A stretch of DNA of 64,000 bases, taken from the NCBI GenBank assembly GCA_030077755.1, contig JAQJZZ010000008.1:558001-622000 (forward strand), in the 5' to 3' direction. Source of the stretch: Filosporella fistucella. Lineage: Eukaryota; Ascomycota; Leotiomycetes; Helotiales. Below, piece after piece: positions 11,370-24,352 of the stretch (position 1 is the first letter of the stretch; every line of letters starts with the position of its first letter). The notes beneath the pieces were generated by a model that had not been told where the DNA came from, did no database searches, and saw only the letters and a program-made list of their open reading frames with translations. The position numbers were made by a program, and so were the translations under genes.

Positions 11370-12403
11370 GATGCTGTCCGTAGGTACACTTTTATCGGCG
11401 GTCGCTGGGGTCGGTCGCGTGGCGGTTAGGATGGTAAAACGCGATCGACGCGACCAAGCGTGCAGCGTACTTTTATCGAAACTCAGCTCAAGTGACTCAT
11501 ACAGTGACTGTCACAATGACTCAGACCCGACTCTCCGCGAAATACTGCAGGTGACTACACGTGATATCAAAATCCTTATCAGACATACCTATGGGCGTGA
11601 TGCTCGATGAAGGGCGTCAAGATCGCATAATATAGGTAGATTTGGTGACGAGCACTAAAGTTTATTTTTACTCGATTTTCACTTTAAGAATGTATGTTTT
11701 TACGATTCTTCACCTAAGCTATAACCTTCGCTTTAGGTGTAATAGCTAAGTATTGTATTCATCTAAATCTCTCTAATAATTACGAGATTCTAAGTCCTTG
11801 AATAGGTATATACACCCTCGCAAACGATGATAGTGATCCGAAAACGCGAGTAAACATTAAGTGCTCTCCAAGTATCCTTCGGGTACGATAGCTACGCTCC
11901 TAGGCTTCTAGTAAGCTTTTTATGGGTTAGAAGGGCAGAGGAAATCGACAATAAGTAGGTACAAGCTCGTATCATATCGCTGCGTTAGATTGCAACTTGT
12001 TGAGCTTGGATCTATCATTGCGCTTCTCCGAGAAGACACAGGAGTAGGACTACACGAGGAGAAGAATCTTGTGAGGCAAGGCCCAACTGCTAAGGTTTTA
12101 TATAGACGATGTAAAGTAACTACACGGCACACGGTTACAAGGTTTTTCAATTCCTCAATCCTCTATACTTCGGCTACTTTACCGTAGCTCCACGCTCAGC
12201 TAACGGTTCTTCTACTTCTGGACCTTTCGCTTACGCTCAACTTTCCGTCACTACCTCACACAACCCTCCATCGCATCGAGCACTCTTTTTCTTGCTTCAC
12301 TTCTACTTTTCTATCTCCTTAAGTATCCCCCATTCCAGAAGTAACCCAGTATCTCCCCGCGACAAAAAGCCTCATCGTATCCTAGTTACACACCTCCCAC
12401 AAA
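11370..12403. other. TA-rich, possibly decayed repeat DNA
   Basis: No open gene is visible. Between about 11640 and 12180 the sequence is rich in TA dinucleotides with isolated CG steps and many stops in all frames, as in repeat-induced point mutated relics. Two TGACTCA sites (11493-11499 and 11517-11523) lie upstream of the DUF7587-like gene. Confidence 0.35.
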
Positions 12404-12877
12404 ATGGCACCGTTCCCAGGCTGGATGGGGGGAATTCCATACAGATCATCGTCATCTGGCGATATAGAAACCATATCTATACAGCCTGTCCTCTACCGTC
12501 GCTCTCCGCAATCTTCATTTGGATATTACAAAGATGTTCAAGTGAAAACTACATATTGTCTCGATTCCGATAAGATAAGAACAACCTACTCTCCTATTCA
12601 CAGCCACGATCCTATGCACAATACACAGAAATCAAAGCCAGAAGGAGCCTCTCCAATAAACAGGTTCAGGATGTTCTTCAAACGGGAATGGAAGTACATA
12701 AGTCGAGGACATTTAGGGCGGTCTAATATTGCTACAATTTGCTTGGGTCCATTATTGGGATTTGGTTCGATGATTCTGTCAAGTTCAATCAAACAGTGGA
12801 GAGACAGAAGAATGAGGGGGAGGAAAAGGACGGCAGTAAAGGAACAGGAGGATTGGGGTGATGGATTCCAGAAATAG
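12404..12877 (+). CDS. Hypothetical protein with one hydrophobic segment
   Basis: This is a single-exon ORF of 157 aa from the ATG at 12404. It has a Ser/Tyr-rich N-terminal half, a basic stretch around residues 88-105, one hydrophobic segment (ATICLGPLLGFGSMILSSS, about 109-127) and a strongly basic tail. This could be a single-pass membrane protein. I recognise no family, and it lies in a gene-poor area, so it may be an orphan gene or spurious. Confidence 0.4.
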   Translation: MAPFPGWMGGIPYRSSSSGDIETISIQPVLYRRSPQSSFGYYKDVQVKTTYCLDSDKIRTTYSPIHSHDPMHNTQKSKPEGASPINRFRMFFKREWKYISRGHLGRSNIATICLGPLLGFGSMILSSSIKQWRDRRMRGRKRTAVKEQEDWGDGFQK

Positions 12878-13240
12878 TCCCATTGGAGGAAATTTTCTTC
12901 ACTTAGGAAGTATCTAATCCTAAAGTTCATATCTTTGGAGGTTGTGTTCGTATAGTAGATTGTCCCAAATTACAATATACGTGGTCGCATCATGTCACAG
13001 GTATTCAACCACCTGCTCAAGGGTATACATCATAAACTACGCAAGAATCATCCTTTCCTTTCCGCCCTGTACTTACCTAAACCCCTTTACCCCTCGCTTA
13101 CCCCACTCCAGCGTCATGCCACCCCACCTTCCGAGGTTCTCCCACGACATCAAAAATATTGCTGCCTTTTCCAAATGTCCAAACACCAAAACGGATCCCA
13201 AAAAAATTGCAAAAAAAAATGATTTCAACACGGGAATTGA
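12878..13240. other. Intergenic, nothing seen
   Basis: A short gap before the tRNA-like element. The open frames here are driven by composition and by the tRNA itself. Confidence 0.35.
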
Positions 13241-13324
13241 GCCCGAGGTGGGGCTCGAACCCACGACCTTGAGGTGACTTAGAAGACTAAGAGCCACACG
13301 CTCTACCGATTGAGCTCTGTGAAC
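13241..13324 (-). tRNA. tRNA-Lys (CTT)-like gene, probably degenerate
   Basis: Read on the minus strand, this has a good D-arm (GCTCAATCGGTAGAGC, 13300-13315), an anticodon loop CTCTTAG with anticodon CTT at 13289-13291, a short insertion like a tRNA intron after the anticodon, and a perfect T-arm (GTGGG/CCCAC around TTCGAGC). The 3' acceptor strand CTCGGGC is intact. The 5' acceptor strand expected as GCCCGAG is replaced by unrelated sequence (minus strand, about 13316-13324), and three extra bases follow the 3' anticodon stem. This suggests a tRNA-Lys pseudogene or truncated copy. Confidence 0.55.
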
Positions 13325-14300
13325 GATGTTAGTTATGGAATCTGGGAGAGGAGAAAGTAATGCTTACACCCGGGCGGATTCGTTATTGGATGGGCAGCAT
13401 CGGCTTATGTCAAATTATATCACTAGCACTTGAAGGGGATTTTTGAGAAAATTTAACGTTGTGGAAGTGGATGGAGGGGTAAATTTGTGGAGACGGGAGG
13501 TGGAATTAATTGGCTGAGGGTTTGGTAGCGAAAAATTTCCTCGTCCCTCTACTCGCTAGGGAGGAACAACTTCACTTCTTGGATATCTATCTGGGAGAAT
13601 TTAGATTCTCTCAGGGCTATTTTTATTTTGGAATAGCTTCCAATATGATGGTTTGTATGAACTGGGCGTGCAAGTGCAGATTTGCAATTTATTTGGGAGA
13701 GATTCCCTCTTCTTGACCCCGCATTCTTCATTCTGTATATGCTTTGGTCATTCGCGTCATCTCTCGAACAAATCTAGGTATCGCTATTTTTCTGACAACG
13801 AGGTTAAGAAAGTCAGATTAATTTGATGATATGTTTATTTCAAATATTTTGTCTAAATGGTTTTCTGGTTGCATGCAAATTGTTTTGACAATTTCTACTT
13901 TACTTGCTATATGATGAGGTGGCGTGCCGGCTTATCGTTCCATCTGGCAATCCAATTTCGATCATCGAACTGCTCTTGTTCCATTCCTACTGAGAATATG
14001 CGACATAATTTTATCTCCGCATACATCGTTTCATCTAAGATGCAAAGATGGATTCGATCTGTTTCATGCACGAATCATATCACAGAACTCTAGCACTTCA
14101 AGGTCAAAATATTGCACTACTCCAGGAATCCATTACTGTTCCTCTATACCCAATGCTATTTCCACTTGATACCCATTGCATGCCATCTTAATGGGTCTGA
14201 TTCATTATTCCATGTCCTTTCACTATAGCCCCATACTTAAATCTCCATACCTAGAAGACAATGGAACGACACATCTTCGGGCTGATGTTTCCGAACTCGA
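13325..14300. other. Intergenic, nothing seen
   Basis: AT-rich DNA between the tRNA-like element and the 3' end of a BTB gene. The short frames lack recognisable content. Confidence 0.35.
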
Positions 14301-15407
14301 TCAAAAATCATCAATATCTCCAAAACCTATAAGCTCATTTTCATAGTCTCCAACACTACCCACCATAGTAGTAGCGTCTCCATATTTCTCCGACGAAGCA
14401 ATCTCCATATCCCCCTTCTCGCTCTTGAAGCTAGAATTAATGGCTGATGGATCATGAGTACTAAGACTCATGATACTGCTTCCAAGATGTTCTAGCTGCT
14501 TTGGGAGGATCATGGCTCTGGTCATGTCCTCTTCGATGTCATCATCCAATATTTCCACAGCACCATCAACGCCCTCGAAGCCTATACCTTTCTCCCACCC
14601 AGCAAGTCTTGCACAGCCCCTGGCCATCTCCATAACAAAATCTGCTATCATCTCTTTGGGCATATTGTACATGATGAGGGCAGTGTTGTTCTGACGAAGT
14701 GCCTTGATAGTCTTTTCAACGGCAAGTTGTTTCAAGACGCAGTCTTCAAAGGAGGGTGTAAGATCATAAGCGTAACGTTGAAAGTCTTCAAGGGTGTTAC
14801 CAGACTCCTCAGGCTCGTTGATGTTGGCAAAAATATCGTTCTCAACATCCGGCTGAGAAGATCTAATCTTTTCGAGGAGCAAGGCGGGGAGGTCAACGAC
14901 TTTGAATTGCTCTACTGTAGTGTGGAGTCTCGCATATTCAATCAACCGAAGATCCTTGTTGTCTTTGTTGACGACTTTCTGCGTGTAGAGGTAATTGACA
15001 AAGTATCCAAATATCGACGGGTCGACATCTAGAAGTTTTAATCGCGAGAATTCGGAGTCATCGCCCTGGATAAGGTTGGAGAGGAAAGGGGAATAGTGAC
15101 ACAAGAGATTTCGATGGATCACGAATCTCTGTGCCGATTTTCCCTTGCCCGCTGTTACTGCGACGAAGGCTTGGGGGGTACTGGAAATCTGTTAGCAAGG
15201 AACAGAACCAATAATGAGAGCGAGTACTTACGAAAAGTTCAACCCATTATCTGAGCTTCCTCCTTGAATTTTCAGCGAAGTTGCGCTGAAGGTACGTCGA
15301 GCAAGCACATCAGTGATATTTTGCGTTATGTTCTGTGTGACGTTCTCGAGCTGGGCATCGACCCAGGATTTTACCTTGGTCTGGACGGATTTGACAGACA
15401 TAGACAT
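14301..15407 (-). CDS. BTB/POZ domain protein
   Basis: The model is complement(join(14301..15180,15232..15407)), 351 aa. The 51-bp intron has donor GTAAGT, branch TGCTAAC and acceptor TTCCAG. The visible single frame begins at a GTG in the middle of the domain; adding exon 1 restores an ATG start and the first BTB strand. The BTB core reads FVIHRNLLCHYSPFLSNLI, then LLDVDPSIFGYFVNYLYTQK. The C-terminal third is acidic. It probably mediates protein-protein contact; no second domain is recognisable. It has nearly the same length as the next BTB gene on the same strand, consistent with an old duplication. Confidence 0.85.
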
Positions 15408-16966
15408 TTTGTTTATTGGATGAACAAATATGCTGACATGAATCGATTCGGGGAGATGGAGGTGGATTTTGTTTTTGTCGTTATTGGGTTTTGTGGATGG
15501 TGTTGTTTTGATTTAGTTTTTGGGTTTGGTTGTTGTGTCGTTGCTAGATTCCGTGGATGGATATTTAAGTCGAAGAGGGGTTTCGAGATTAGAGAATGGA
15601 TTCTTAGCGCAGCGACTATGGAGAAGCGACTTCCCAAATTTCTTTGGAGAAATTCACTTTACAAGATCAGAAGCGTTCGATTTAGCTCAAATTCTTTGAA
15701 CTTCCACCTGAAGGCGAAATCGTGTGAATTCTTGGACCCGCAGTATCTCTGGAAACATGCTTTGAGCTCAAGTGCCAAAAAAGATGAAGAGGCATTTATT
15801 TCGAAAACTTACTCCAACTCAAATGGGTTCCCGCTATATCTATACACCCTTCAATGGCAATATACTTGGTTGGACCTCCTTTTCTAGCTCAGTTGTGGAA
15901 ATGATTATCTAGGCCAAATGAGTCTATGTCCTCCCTTGACAATTAAGAGGTCAAAATGGAAGCAAAAGAACTCGTGTATTCTACAGTGTAATCGGACTCT
16001 AAGTCACCGTTTTGGTATCTCAAATGCTCCTGAAAATAAGACCGTTATAACAACTAACTCTTATCCCCTTCACCGTCACTCCAGTCTTCGAAAAGGCGGA
16101 ACGGTTCCGAGGTGGGAATGCTGAGACTAATCTGCTGAAGACACAATATCTTCTGGCTGGGCTGTACACATGATTTCCATCCTTGTGATTCTTAAATGGC
16201 AAGTCAATAGTCATTGCTATTTTACTGGGGAGTGTGGGGTAAATGCGGGGTAATTTCAGAATGTTTATCATACTTTGAAATTTTGTTGAATTAATGCAAT
16301 ACCCTACAGCCTTGATGCCTTATGTTCACCATGAAATCGGCTACTGTGAGTATGAGCTGTGAGTAGAAACACCTTCAATAATTTCTGAGCCATCACAAGA
16401 TCGGGATTCTGATAGTTGGGCCTTATTGGAAAGATAGTGTACAGAGGAATCACCATTGGAAAAAAAAGGGGGAATTCAGAAACAAATATCCATGAATAGT
16501 TGAAGTATCAGAGAACCCTTGCTGGTGTGTTCTCGAAAGACGTATTTGAAAAATTCCATAGGATCACTTTTCCAGATATCGCAAAGTCAAATATTACTTC
16601 CGAAGAAACTTTTGTGGTGCCGTATTAAATCAGATACTTGCACTGCATCGCATGACCTCAATTATTTGTCGTGATCAGGGGCGGCTGCTGGCGAGGCTTC
16701 ATGAGTTGGTACGAGGAGCAGCTACCTGGACAGGTGCCGCTCAGCGATTGTACCATACCATGACCTGTTCCCGCCTATGAGTAGATGATTGCTAAAATAA
16801 AATTTTCCGAGTCGGTTGAAAATGAAAGCATGAAAATTGCCGCATGTGGTTGAGGATGTTTTGGAAGAAAATAGGAAGAAAGACAATCGGGAAAGCGGAG
16901 ATTCGAAAAATCCTTTTTCGTGGATGACCTGGATCTCTTCATATATCCTCGACTTTGAAAGATTGA
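15408..16966. other. Intergenic between BTB paralogs
   Basis: This holds the promoter of the 14.3-kb BTB gene and the 3' flank of its paralog. The plus-strand frame from 15264 to 15887 overlaps BTB exon 1 antisense and has no domain content. I see no repeat or RNA. Confidence 0.4.
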
Positions 16967-18166
16967 TCAGTATTCAGAGAAATAGAACTCCTCTTCTGTG
17001 CCAACCCATAGTTTACGGTAGGGAGGTGAGGGAGATCGAAGGTCGAATGGAACTTGGAAGAAGTGCTTTGCCAATGCCTTGGTAAAATCTAGGATCACTA
17101 GAGTTCGTTAGTCGACATGGGCTGTTTCATTTAAGATGAACATGGCAGAAGGCAAAAAGCAGGATCGAAGTGGGAAGTACTTACTTGCTTCAGGGAGGCT
17201 CTCAATGAACTCGTCAGAACACTCAGGATCAGGAAGAATACAGATCATCTTGTGAACAGCTAGGTGTTTGAGTTGAGTAGTTCCCTTGGTAGAATAGGCA
17301 TACGCGATGAACTCCTTGATTTGAGAACCTTCCTCTGTGGATAACTCCCTGTCAAAGCCAACCACCTTCTCCGCCAATTGTTGCATAGCCATGTTTTGCA
17401 AATCCAGGATATTCCAATCGCCCGCATAAGTCCACAAAGCTGCAAGCTCCATGATGGAGATGGGATTGAGGTGGAGTCCGTTGATATCAACTCGCTCGAT
17501 CTTTCTGTTGTATAGCCAGTTATTAAGGAGACCAAAGACGTCGGCATCGATATCTGGAAGTCTCATCTCTCCAGTTTCGGACTCAGTTGTACCATCAGAA
17601 AACACGGCAAGAAAGAACGAGGAATGGAAAACTAAGGAGCTCTGATGGATGGTGAATTTTTGAGCATCGGGACCAACTATGATATTGACGAAGTGTTGAT
17701 TTGGAGCACTTCCATCTAAGTCAGCAAGGAGACACCTTCAGATAGTTAAAGGTGCACAAGTTATGTACCTGAAATTTGGGCCAGGGGTCAAGCGCTTGCA
17801 TCTTGGTGCCAATTGTGCCGGCCGTCTCTGCCGTTGAGGTTGGACAGCCATTTGACGACCAGAGTTTGCTTTTCCCCGCTGGTTTGAAGTTAGAGGGCCG
17901 CGAGATTCCGCTGCCTTGGTTGATCGTCCGTTGGCTGGCTGACCTCTAGACTTAGTTGGGGCCTTTACAGCACGTGTCTTGGTCACTGGTGGACTCTGCG
18001 AACTTAATCCAAAGGAAGCCGTTGTTGCTTCGGTGGCAGTGTCTTCAACCAAGACTTCTTTCTTGATATAGGGAGCAGTGATAATGGACTGCGCAGGCTG
18101 GCCTGCAGCATTGAGTGATCCTCCGCCGAAGATGCTCTTGTATGAAGCTGAATTTGGGTCCGCCAT
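16967..18166 (-). CDS. BTB/POZ domain protein with a basic low-complexity N-terminus
   Basis: The model is complement(join(16967..17097,17185..17708,17769..18166)), 350 aa. Exon 1 encodes about 130 Ser/Pro/Lys/Arg-rich residues. Exon 2 carries the BTB core (HFVNIIVG, FTIHQSSLVFHSSFFLAVF, then DIDADVFGLLNNWLYNRK). Exon 3, found after a GTAAGT donor, a perfect GACTAAC branch and CTCTAG, adds a C-terminal helix beginning MILDFTKALAKHF. The first intron boundary is the weak point: donor GTACAT at 17768 is clear, but the in-frame acceptor is GGAAG at 17709 rather than the nearer TTAG. The ATG at 18166 is chosen over an upstream TTG. Confidence 0.8.
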
Positions 18167-20006
<1,840 letters not shown>

Positions 20007-20634
20007 GAGCATGTGGCGGAGTTCCGGCTGGGATACTTAATATAAACCTTTTTGAAGTTACCTTATATGGGAAAAGACCATGATTTTGCGTCTGGTACGG
20101 TGTGCATTCGGCAGGCGCAGCTGGCAAGTGCCCCAAGTCTTGTGGTCATTAAGTTGCCCATGACTGTGTTTCTTCCAGCATGTTTGTTCGTCTGGATATG
20201 ATTGCTAAATATAGTCGCTTTTAGCGATTGACCTTGATGCATTCCCAAGATGCCCTGATGATCTGTTAAACGCCGTGGGTGATTGTGCTTGTTCATTCTA
20301 TGTGTTAAGCGGAACACGATTTTCCTTGTACAATCACGTCACTCGATATGCCCTTTCAATCAAGGGTAACAAATGACTAGGTCCATTCTTAAAATATGGA
20401 TAGTAGTCGGTCATAGATATCGGGTGTCTTCCAATCCAACAACGCGTGGCACATAAATCCTCCTGAAAAAGTATATTGTATGATATATGGCATGTGCTTA
20501 ATCACATTATCAATCTCAATGTCTAATGAATGACTATTGTTAGAACACCTTTGTTCGACAATCCTGATGTGGAAATATTGGACATTGACGCTATAGCCAT
20601 TGTAGCTAGCGCCTAGATATCAATTTGGCATCGA
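20007..20634. other. Intergenic, nothing seen
   Basis: The 3' flank of DPM1, AT-rich, before the tandem repeat array. Confidence 0.35.
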
Positions 20635-21358
20635 GGCTCTGCAATTCATTCGGTCAGACCGAGCATAGATCTCTTTCACAGAGAAGCACGATCTAATTGT
20701 TAAAACTAGATTCATCCACCTCCTCAGAATCCTTTCTGTCATTGCTTACAGGAAAGATTAGGTCGCTTTTACATCGTTCTACTTTTACACGGCAACTCGA
20801 ATACCAAAGCATCGTAGTTTTGTCTCTGCAAATCATTCAATTAGATCGAGCATAGATCTTCTTATACAGCGAAGCACGATACGATTGTTGAGACCAGATT
20901 CATCCGCCTCCTTAGAATCATTCCTGTCATTGCTTGCAGGAAAGGTTAGGTCGCCTTTACATCATTTTACACAGCAACTCGAATACTAAACCACAGTGGT
21001 CTTGGCTCTGGAAATCATTCAACTAGATCGAGCATAGATCTTCTTTTCCAGCAAAACACGATACAGTTGTCGAAGCCAATTCATCCACCTATTTAGAATT
21101 CATCCTGTTGTTTGTCGCAGACAAATTTGAGTCAATTGCACATCATCTTCCTCGACAACTCGAAAACCGAAGCATCATCGTCGTGGCTCTACAAATCACT
21201 CGAATAGATCGAGATTGATTTTTCCTTTACAACGAGACACGATCTAATTCCTGAAATCGGATTCATACACCACCTTGTTTTCTTTTTTGTCACTGTTCGC
21301 AGAGAAAATTGGATCGTCGTCACATTACCATACTCGGAAGTTCAAATACAAAAGCGAC
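20635..21358 (+). repeat. Four degenerate tandem repeats of about 180-188 bp
   Basis: Units begin near 20635, 20823, 21004 and 21185, each opening with a variant of CTCTGCAAATCATTC followed by TAGATCGAGCATAGATCT. Each continues through ACACGAT, ATTCATCCACC, a GTCATTGCTTGCAGGAAAG-like word, and AACTCGAATACCAAAGCA. The last unit runs directly into the start codon of the 2EXR gene at 21359, so the unit is probably the duplicated leader or promoter of that family. This is not a CRISPR array: the units are long, diverged and lack spacers. Confidence 0.75.
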
Positions 21359-22476
21359 ATGTCGCTCAAACTTCCTGACAGCATGAGTTCCGGCGAGCAA
21401 GCCTCACAATCCTTCACTGGCTTCCCTTTCCTACCAAAAGAGCTTCGACTTGACATTTGGATTCAAGCTTTGCCGCCAAGTAGATATCTCCGCGTCTGGC
21501 CTGATATTGACCGGAGCTCTCACCCATTTGATACTGCTGCCATAATATCCGACTTGTCCACCGGGCCAGTTAAAGAAAAAAATATCTCGCAGATCCTGGG
21601 ACTTTTGCTAGCGTGTAAAGAGTCCAAGAAGGTATTTCTTGAATCTTATAGGGTCATTCCTGGTGGCTACCATAAAAGATATGATGGAGACAATTTGATG
21701 AACATCCAAGCATATGTAGACTACCAAAGAGATACTTTGATTCTAAGTACCGAATCTGCCCGTCTTTTGTCTACCAGCATCAATAATCCGTATATTCTCT
21801 CCGTTCACAGCTTAGCCTTGGAGTACTGCGGCCTGAAGCATGAAGTTGCCGACCCAGAGTCCCCATTTGCAACGAAGAATCAATTGTCGACGTTCCTCCA
21901 GCGATTTTCCCAGCTGGAGTCCCTTATAATTCTCTCGGAGCCTATGGTATTTCCAGGTCGACACTATACTCCCTACCGAATCGCCCTTCTCGAGATCGAC
22001 GATAAAATTCGCGATCTAGAATATTCAGGCAACAGTAGAGTTCCAGAAAGCTCGCTGTGGAAGTACAAGTGGCTGGCAAGAACGCGCCAACAAACTGATG
22101 CAAATACCAGAAAGCATCTGCGGGACCAATCAACTCCTGAGCTTGAACGAATCTCGGTCAAGGTTGGCATCCCCGCCAGGATCTTCGGCCCAAGTTGCGA
22201 TAATCCCAACTCGGATTCCGCCAGAGACATGGCACATTCGCTCAGCATCCAGGGTATCGAGGTAGAAATGCATGCTGTTTGTGAGTGGGATGGTACGCTG
22301 ATACCCTACGTAAGTCATTACTTGTTCCTATCTCTAATCCAAGCTCTGAAGCCACGATTCTGTCTGGTTCTCCCATTCGTATCACTTCCTTTCAAATTGT
22401 ACAAGCCGATGCTGACATATCACAGTGGGATGATTTCCGTGGAATAGCAGAAATGGTGGATGGAGCATGGCTCTGA
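21359..22476 (+). CDS. 2EXR-domain protein (fungal family), intact copy
   Basis: The model is join(21359..22309,22426..22476), 333 aa. The intron has a GTAAGT donor and CACAG acceptor, and it splices to the short last exon WDDFRGIAEMVDGAWL. The N-terminal FPFLPKELRLDIWIQALPPS is the F-x-LP-x-E-(I/L)R-x-x-IW hallmark of the 2EXR domain. The LLLACKESKKVFLESY segment is also typical of this family. Its molecular function is unknown. The ATG at 21359 follows the last 180-bp repeat unit; the longer frame starts at a TTG. Two damaged relatives follow downstream on the same strand. Confidence 0.82.
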
Positions 22477-23029
22477 GTGCACCCCCCGAGCATTCCTCGA
22501 TTTTGATAGTACTGGGGGCCGATGAGCCTGCCACACTACGGTTCGATGTATATTTGGAGCTTGGTGCGTTTCGAGCATGGTGCATGAACATTGTGGAGTT
22601 TGTATAACTTATGGAAGAGGCAGTTGCCTCTATTTCGATACAGCCTTCGTCTCTATATTATGCTTCTACGGGTCGGACATCTAACCCTCTTTACCATGAC
22701 CCTTATTCCTTGGGATAGTTTTGCTCCGCAATTATCCTCCTCCGAGATCTGCAACAGTCCGATCTTTCTTCTTTAAAATTTTGTGGAAGAATGCTACTAG
22801 ACTAATTTGAGTCCGTTTTAAGTTCCCGTTATTTGAATTCGAATTCGGCAAAGTTGCGAAATTTGAATTGAATTATGCGCTGAAACCGAAGCTTCCGTTA
22901 GCTCACCGTTGAAGCTATAATTATCTACGATTTTCACTCAAGACTTCATCCATTCTCATTCACATCCACGCCAAGAACTCAAATTGGGAGCAAGACAACG
23001 AACAAGTTCATTGATCATCATCTATCGTA
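22477..23029. other. Intergenic, nothing seen
   Basis: A gap between the intact and broken 2EXR copies. AT-rich, with no coding signal. Confidence 0.35.
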
Positions 23030-24352
23030 ATGGATCCGCTCGCCGTTCCTTTGTCTGATGTAGACAGCCAGCGGGAAGCCTCGAATGCAAGACATGCGCC
23101 AGAGACCGCAGCTCAAGATGAAGGTTTGTTGACACGATCACATTGATAATCTAGACAAGCTGACCATCCCTTACAGCCCATGTGGAAGTCTCAGAAAACA
23201 TGCAGACCTGTGGCATCACTCTCCAGCATCCTTATTCTATGCCTATAGGTCAGCTGAACTACAACGATGGTACGTCTCTGTCGCAGGGCCAAAATACTCC
23301 TCGATATGACATTTGGTGCTAACATCCTTGCAGAAGATTGGATCACTACAGAACGCCCTCATATGCACCTCCTTGATGGCTCTACAAAGATTCTGAGGTC
23401 GGATATCTCCCCGAGCATTTGTGATCGTGTTTTCGAGCCAGCATTTCAGGTTCAGGTTATGTACAAGACGCCTTGCCTGGAAGAATTTCGCCTCTTCTCA
23501 AGATTACCGAAGGAGCTACGCTTGCAAATCTGGGAATAAGCCCTTCCTGGTCCAGGAATGGCTTACCTTCTAATAAACAGATCGACAGCGAATTACTGGG
23601 TCGATGATTCGATTGGAAGAGCAGATCGAGAAGATTTCGAGCCACTCCCGCTCCTCCTAGCTTGCAAGGAGTCAAGCACAGTTTTCTTGGACAAGTATTC
23701 CCGGCCAACAATCGATGATATCCCAATGAGACCAAATTAGAGCGACTATCAATGGAACCGTGGCAATTTATTCATTACACCTGGTCAAGTTAGGATTCCA
23801 CATGGAAATGTTGCCTGGAAGAAAGATAACTTTGTACTCTGGGAGACCGACTTTCCTTTTTTCAATGTTGTGGAAGCTTCAATAAACATAAACGCCATCG
23901 AAAACATCACACTGGCGACTTCAGAGCTTCACCCTCAGTTCTTGCAGAAGAATTGGGTCGAGATTGAGGAGTTCATGAAGAGCAAATGTCCTCATCTGAA
24001 ATCGCTGACCTTGCTTGATACCGGCACGACGCCTGAGGTTTTCGCCGACACAGATAAAATCCACCTACAAGAGATCACCCCAGGACTCAGAAGTAGTGTC
24101 AAAGATCACCTGACAAGTAGCGTTCTTGGTTCGCAATATCGCACCACATATCGAAATTTCCGCCTGTTGATGAAAAGAAGTAGCACTCTTGTGCAGAAAT
24201 TTCGAACAACGGCTGCACATGACTCATCTCTTGCTGGCATTGAAATCAAACACGCTTTGTGCACGACCTTACGTTGTGTTGGAACTCCTGGGTATTTGGG
24301 TTTCTCTCCACGAGTCGTTTATCTGCTTCCAAAAAAGGCCACAGCACCATAA
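23030..24352 (+). pseudogene. 2EXR-family pseudogene with two in-frame stops
   Basis: Exons at 23030-23123, 23177-23269 and 23334-24352 splice in frame with good signals. The third exon reads FRLFSRLPKELRLQIWE, then TAA at the point where the intact copy continues into ALP. The frame stays homologous (LLLACKESSTVFLDKY) to a TAG at about 23738-23740, and again stays open to 24352. Both stops could come from CAA or CAG by single C-to-T changes, as repeat-induced point mutation would produce, but I did not compare to an ancestral sequence. A second frame at 24189-24557 may hold a shifted C-terminus. Alternatives are readthrough or assembly error; two separate stops favour a pseudogene. Confidence 0.75.

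Noticed and set aside
12942..13277. Open frame ending in GIEPEVGLEPTTLR on the plus strand
   Set aside because: It runs across the antisense of the tRNA-Lys-like element, a common source of false ORFs, and has no domain content.
15264..15887. 207-codon plus-strand frame
   Set aside because: Antisense to BTB exon 1 and its promoter, with no ATG start and Phe/Cys-rich noise-like composition.
20635..21358. Possible CRISPR array
   Set aside because: Units are about 180 bp, diverged and contiguous without spacers, and the DNA is eukaryotic.
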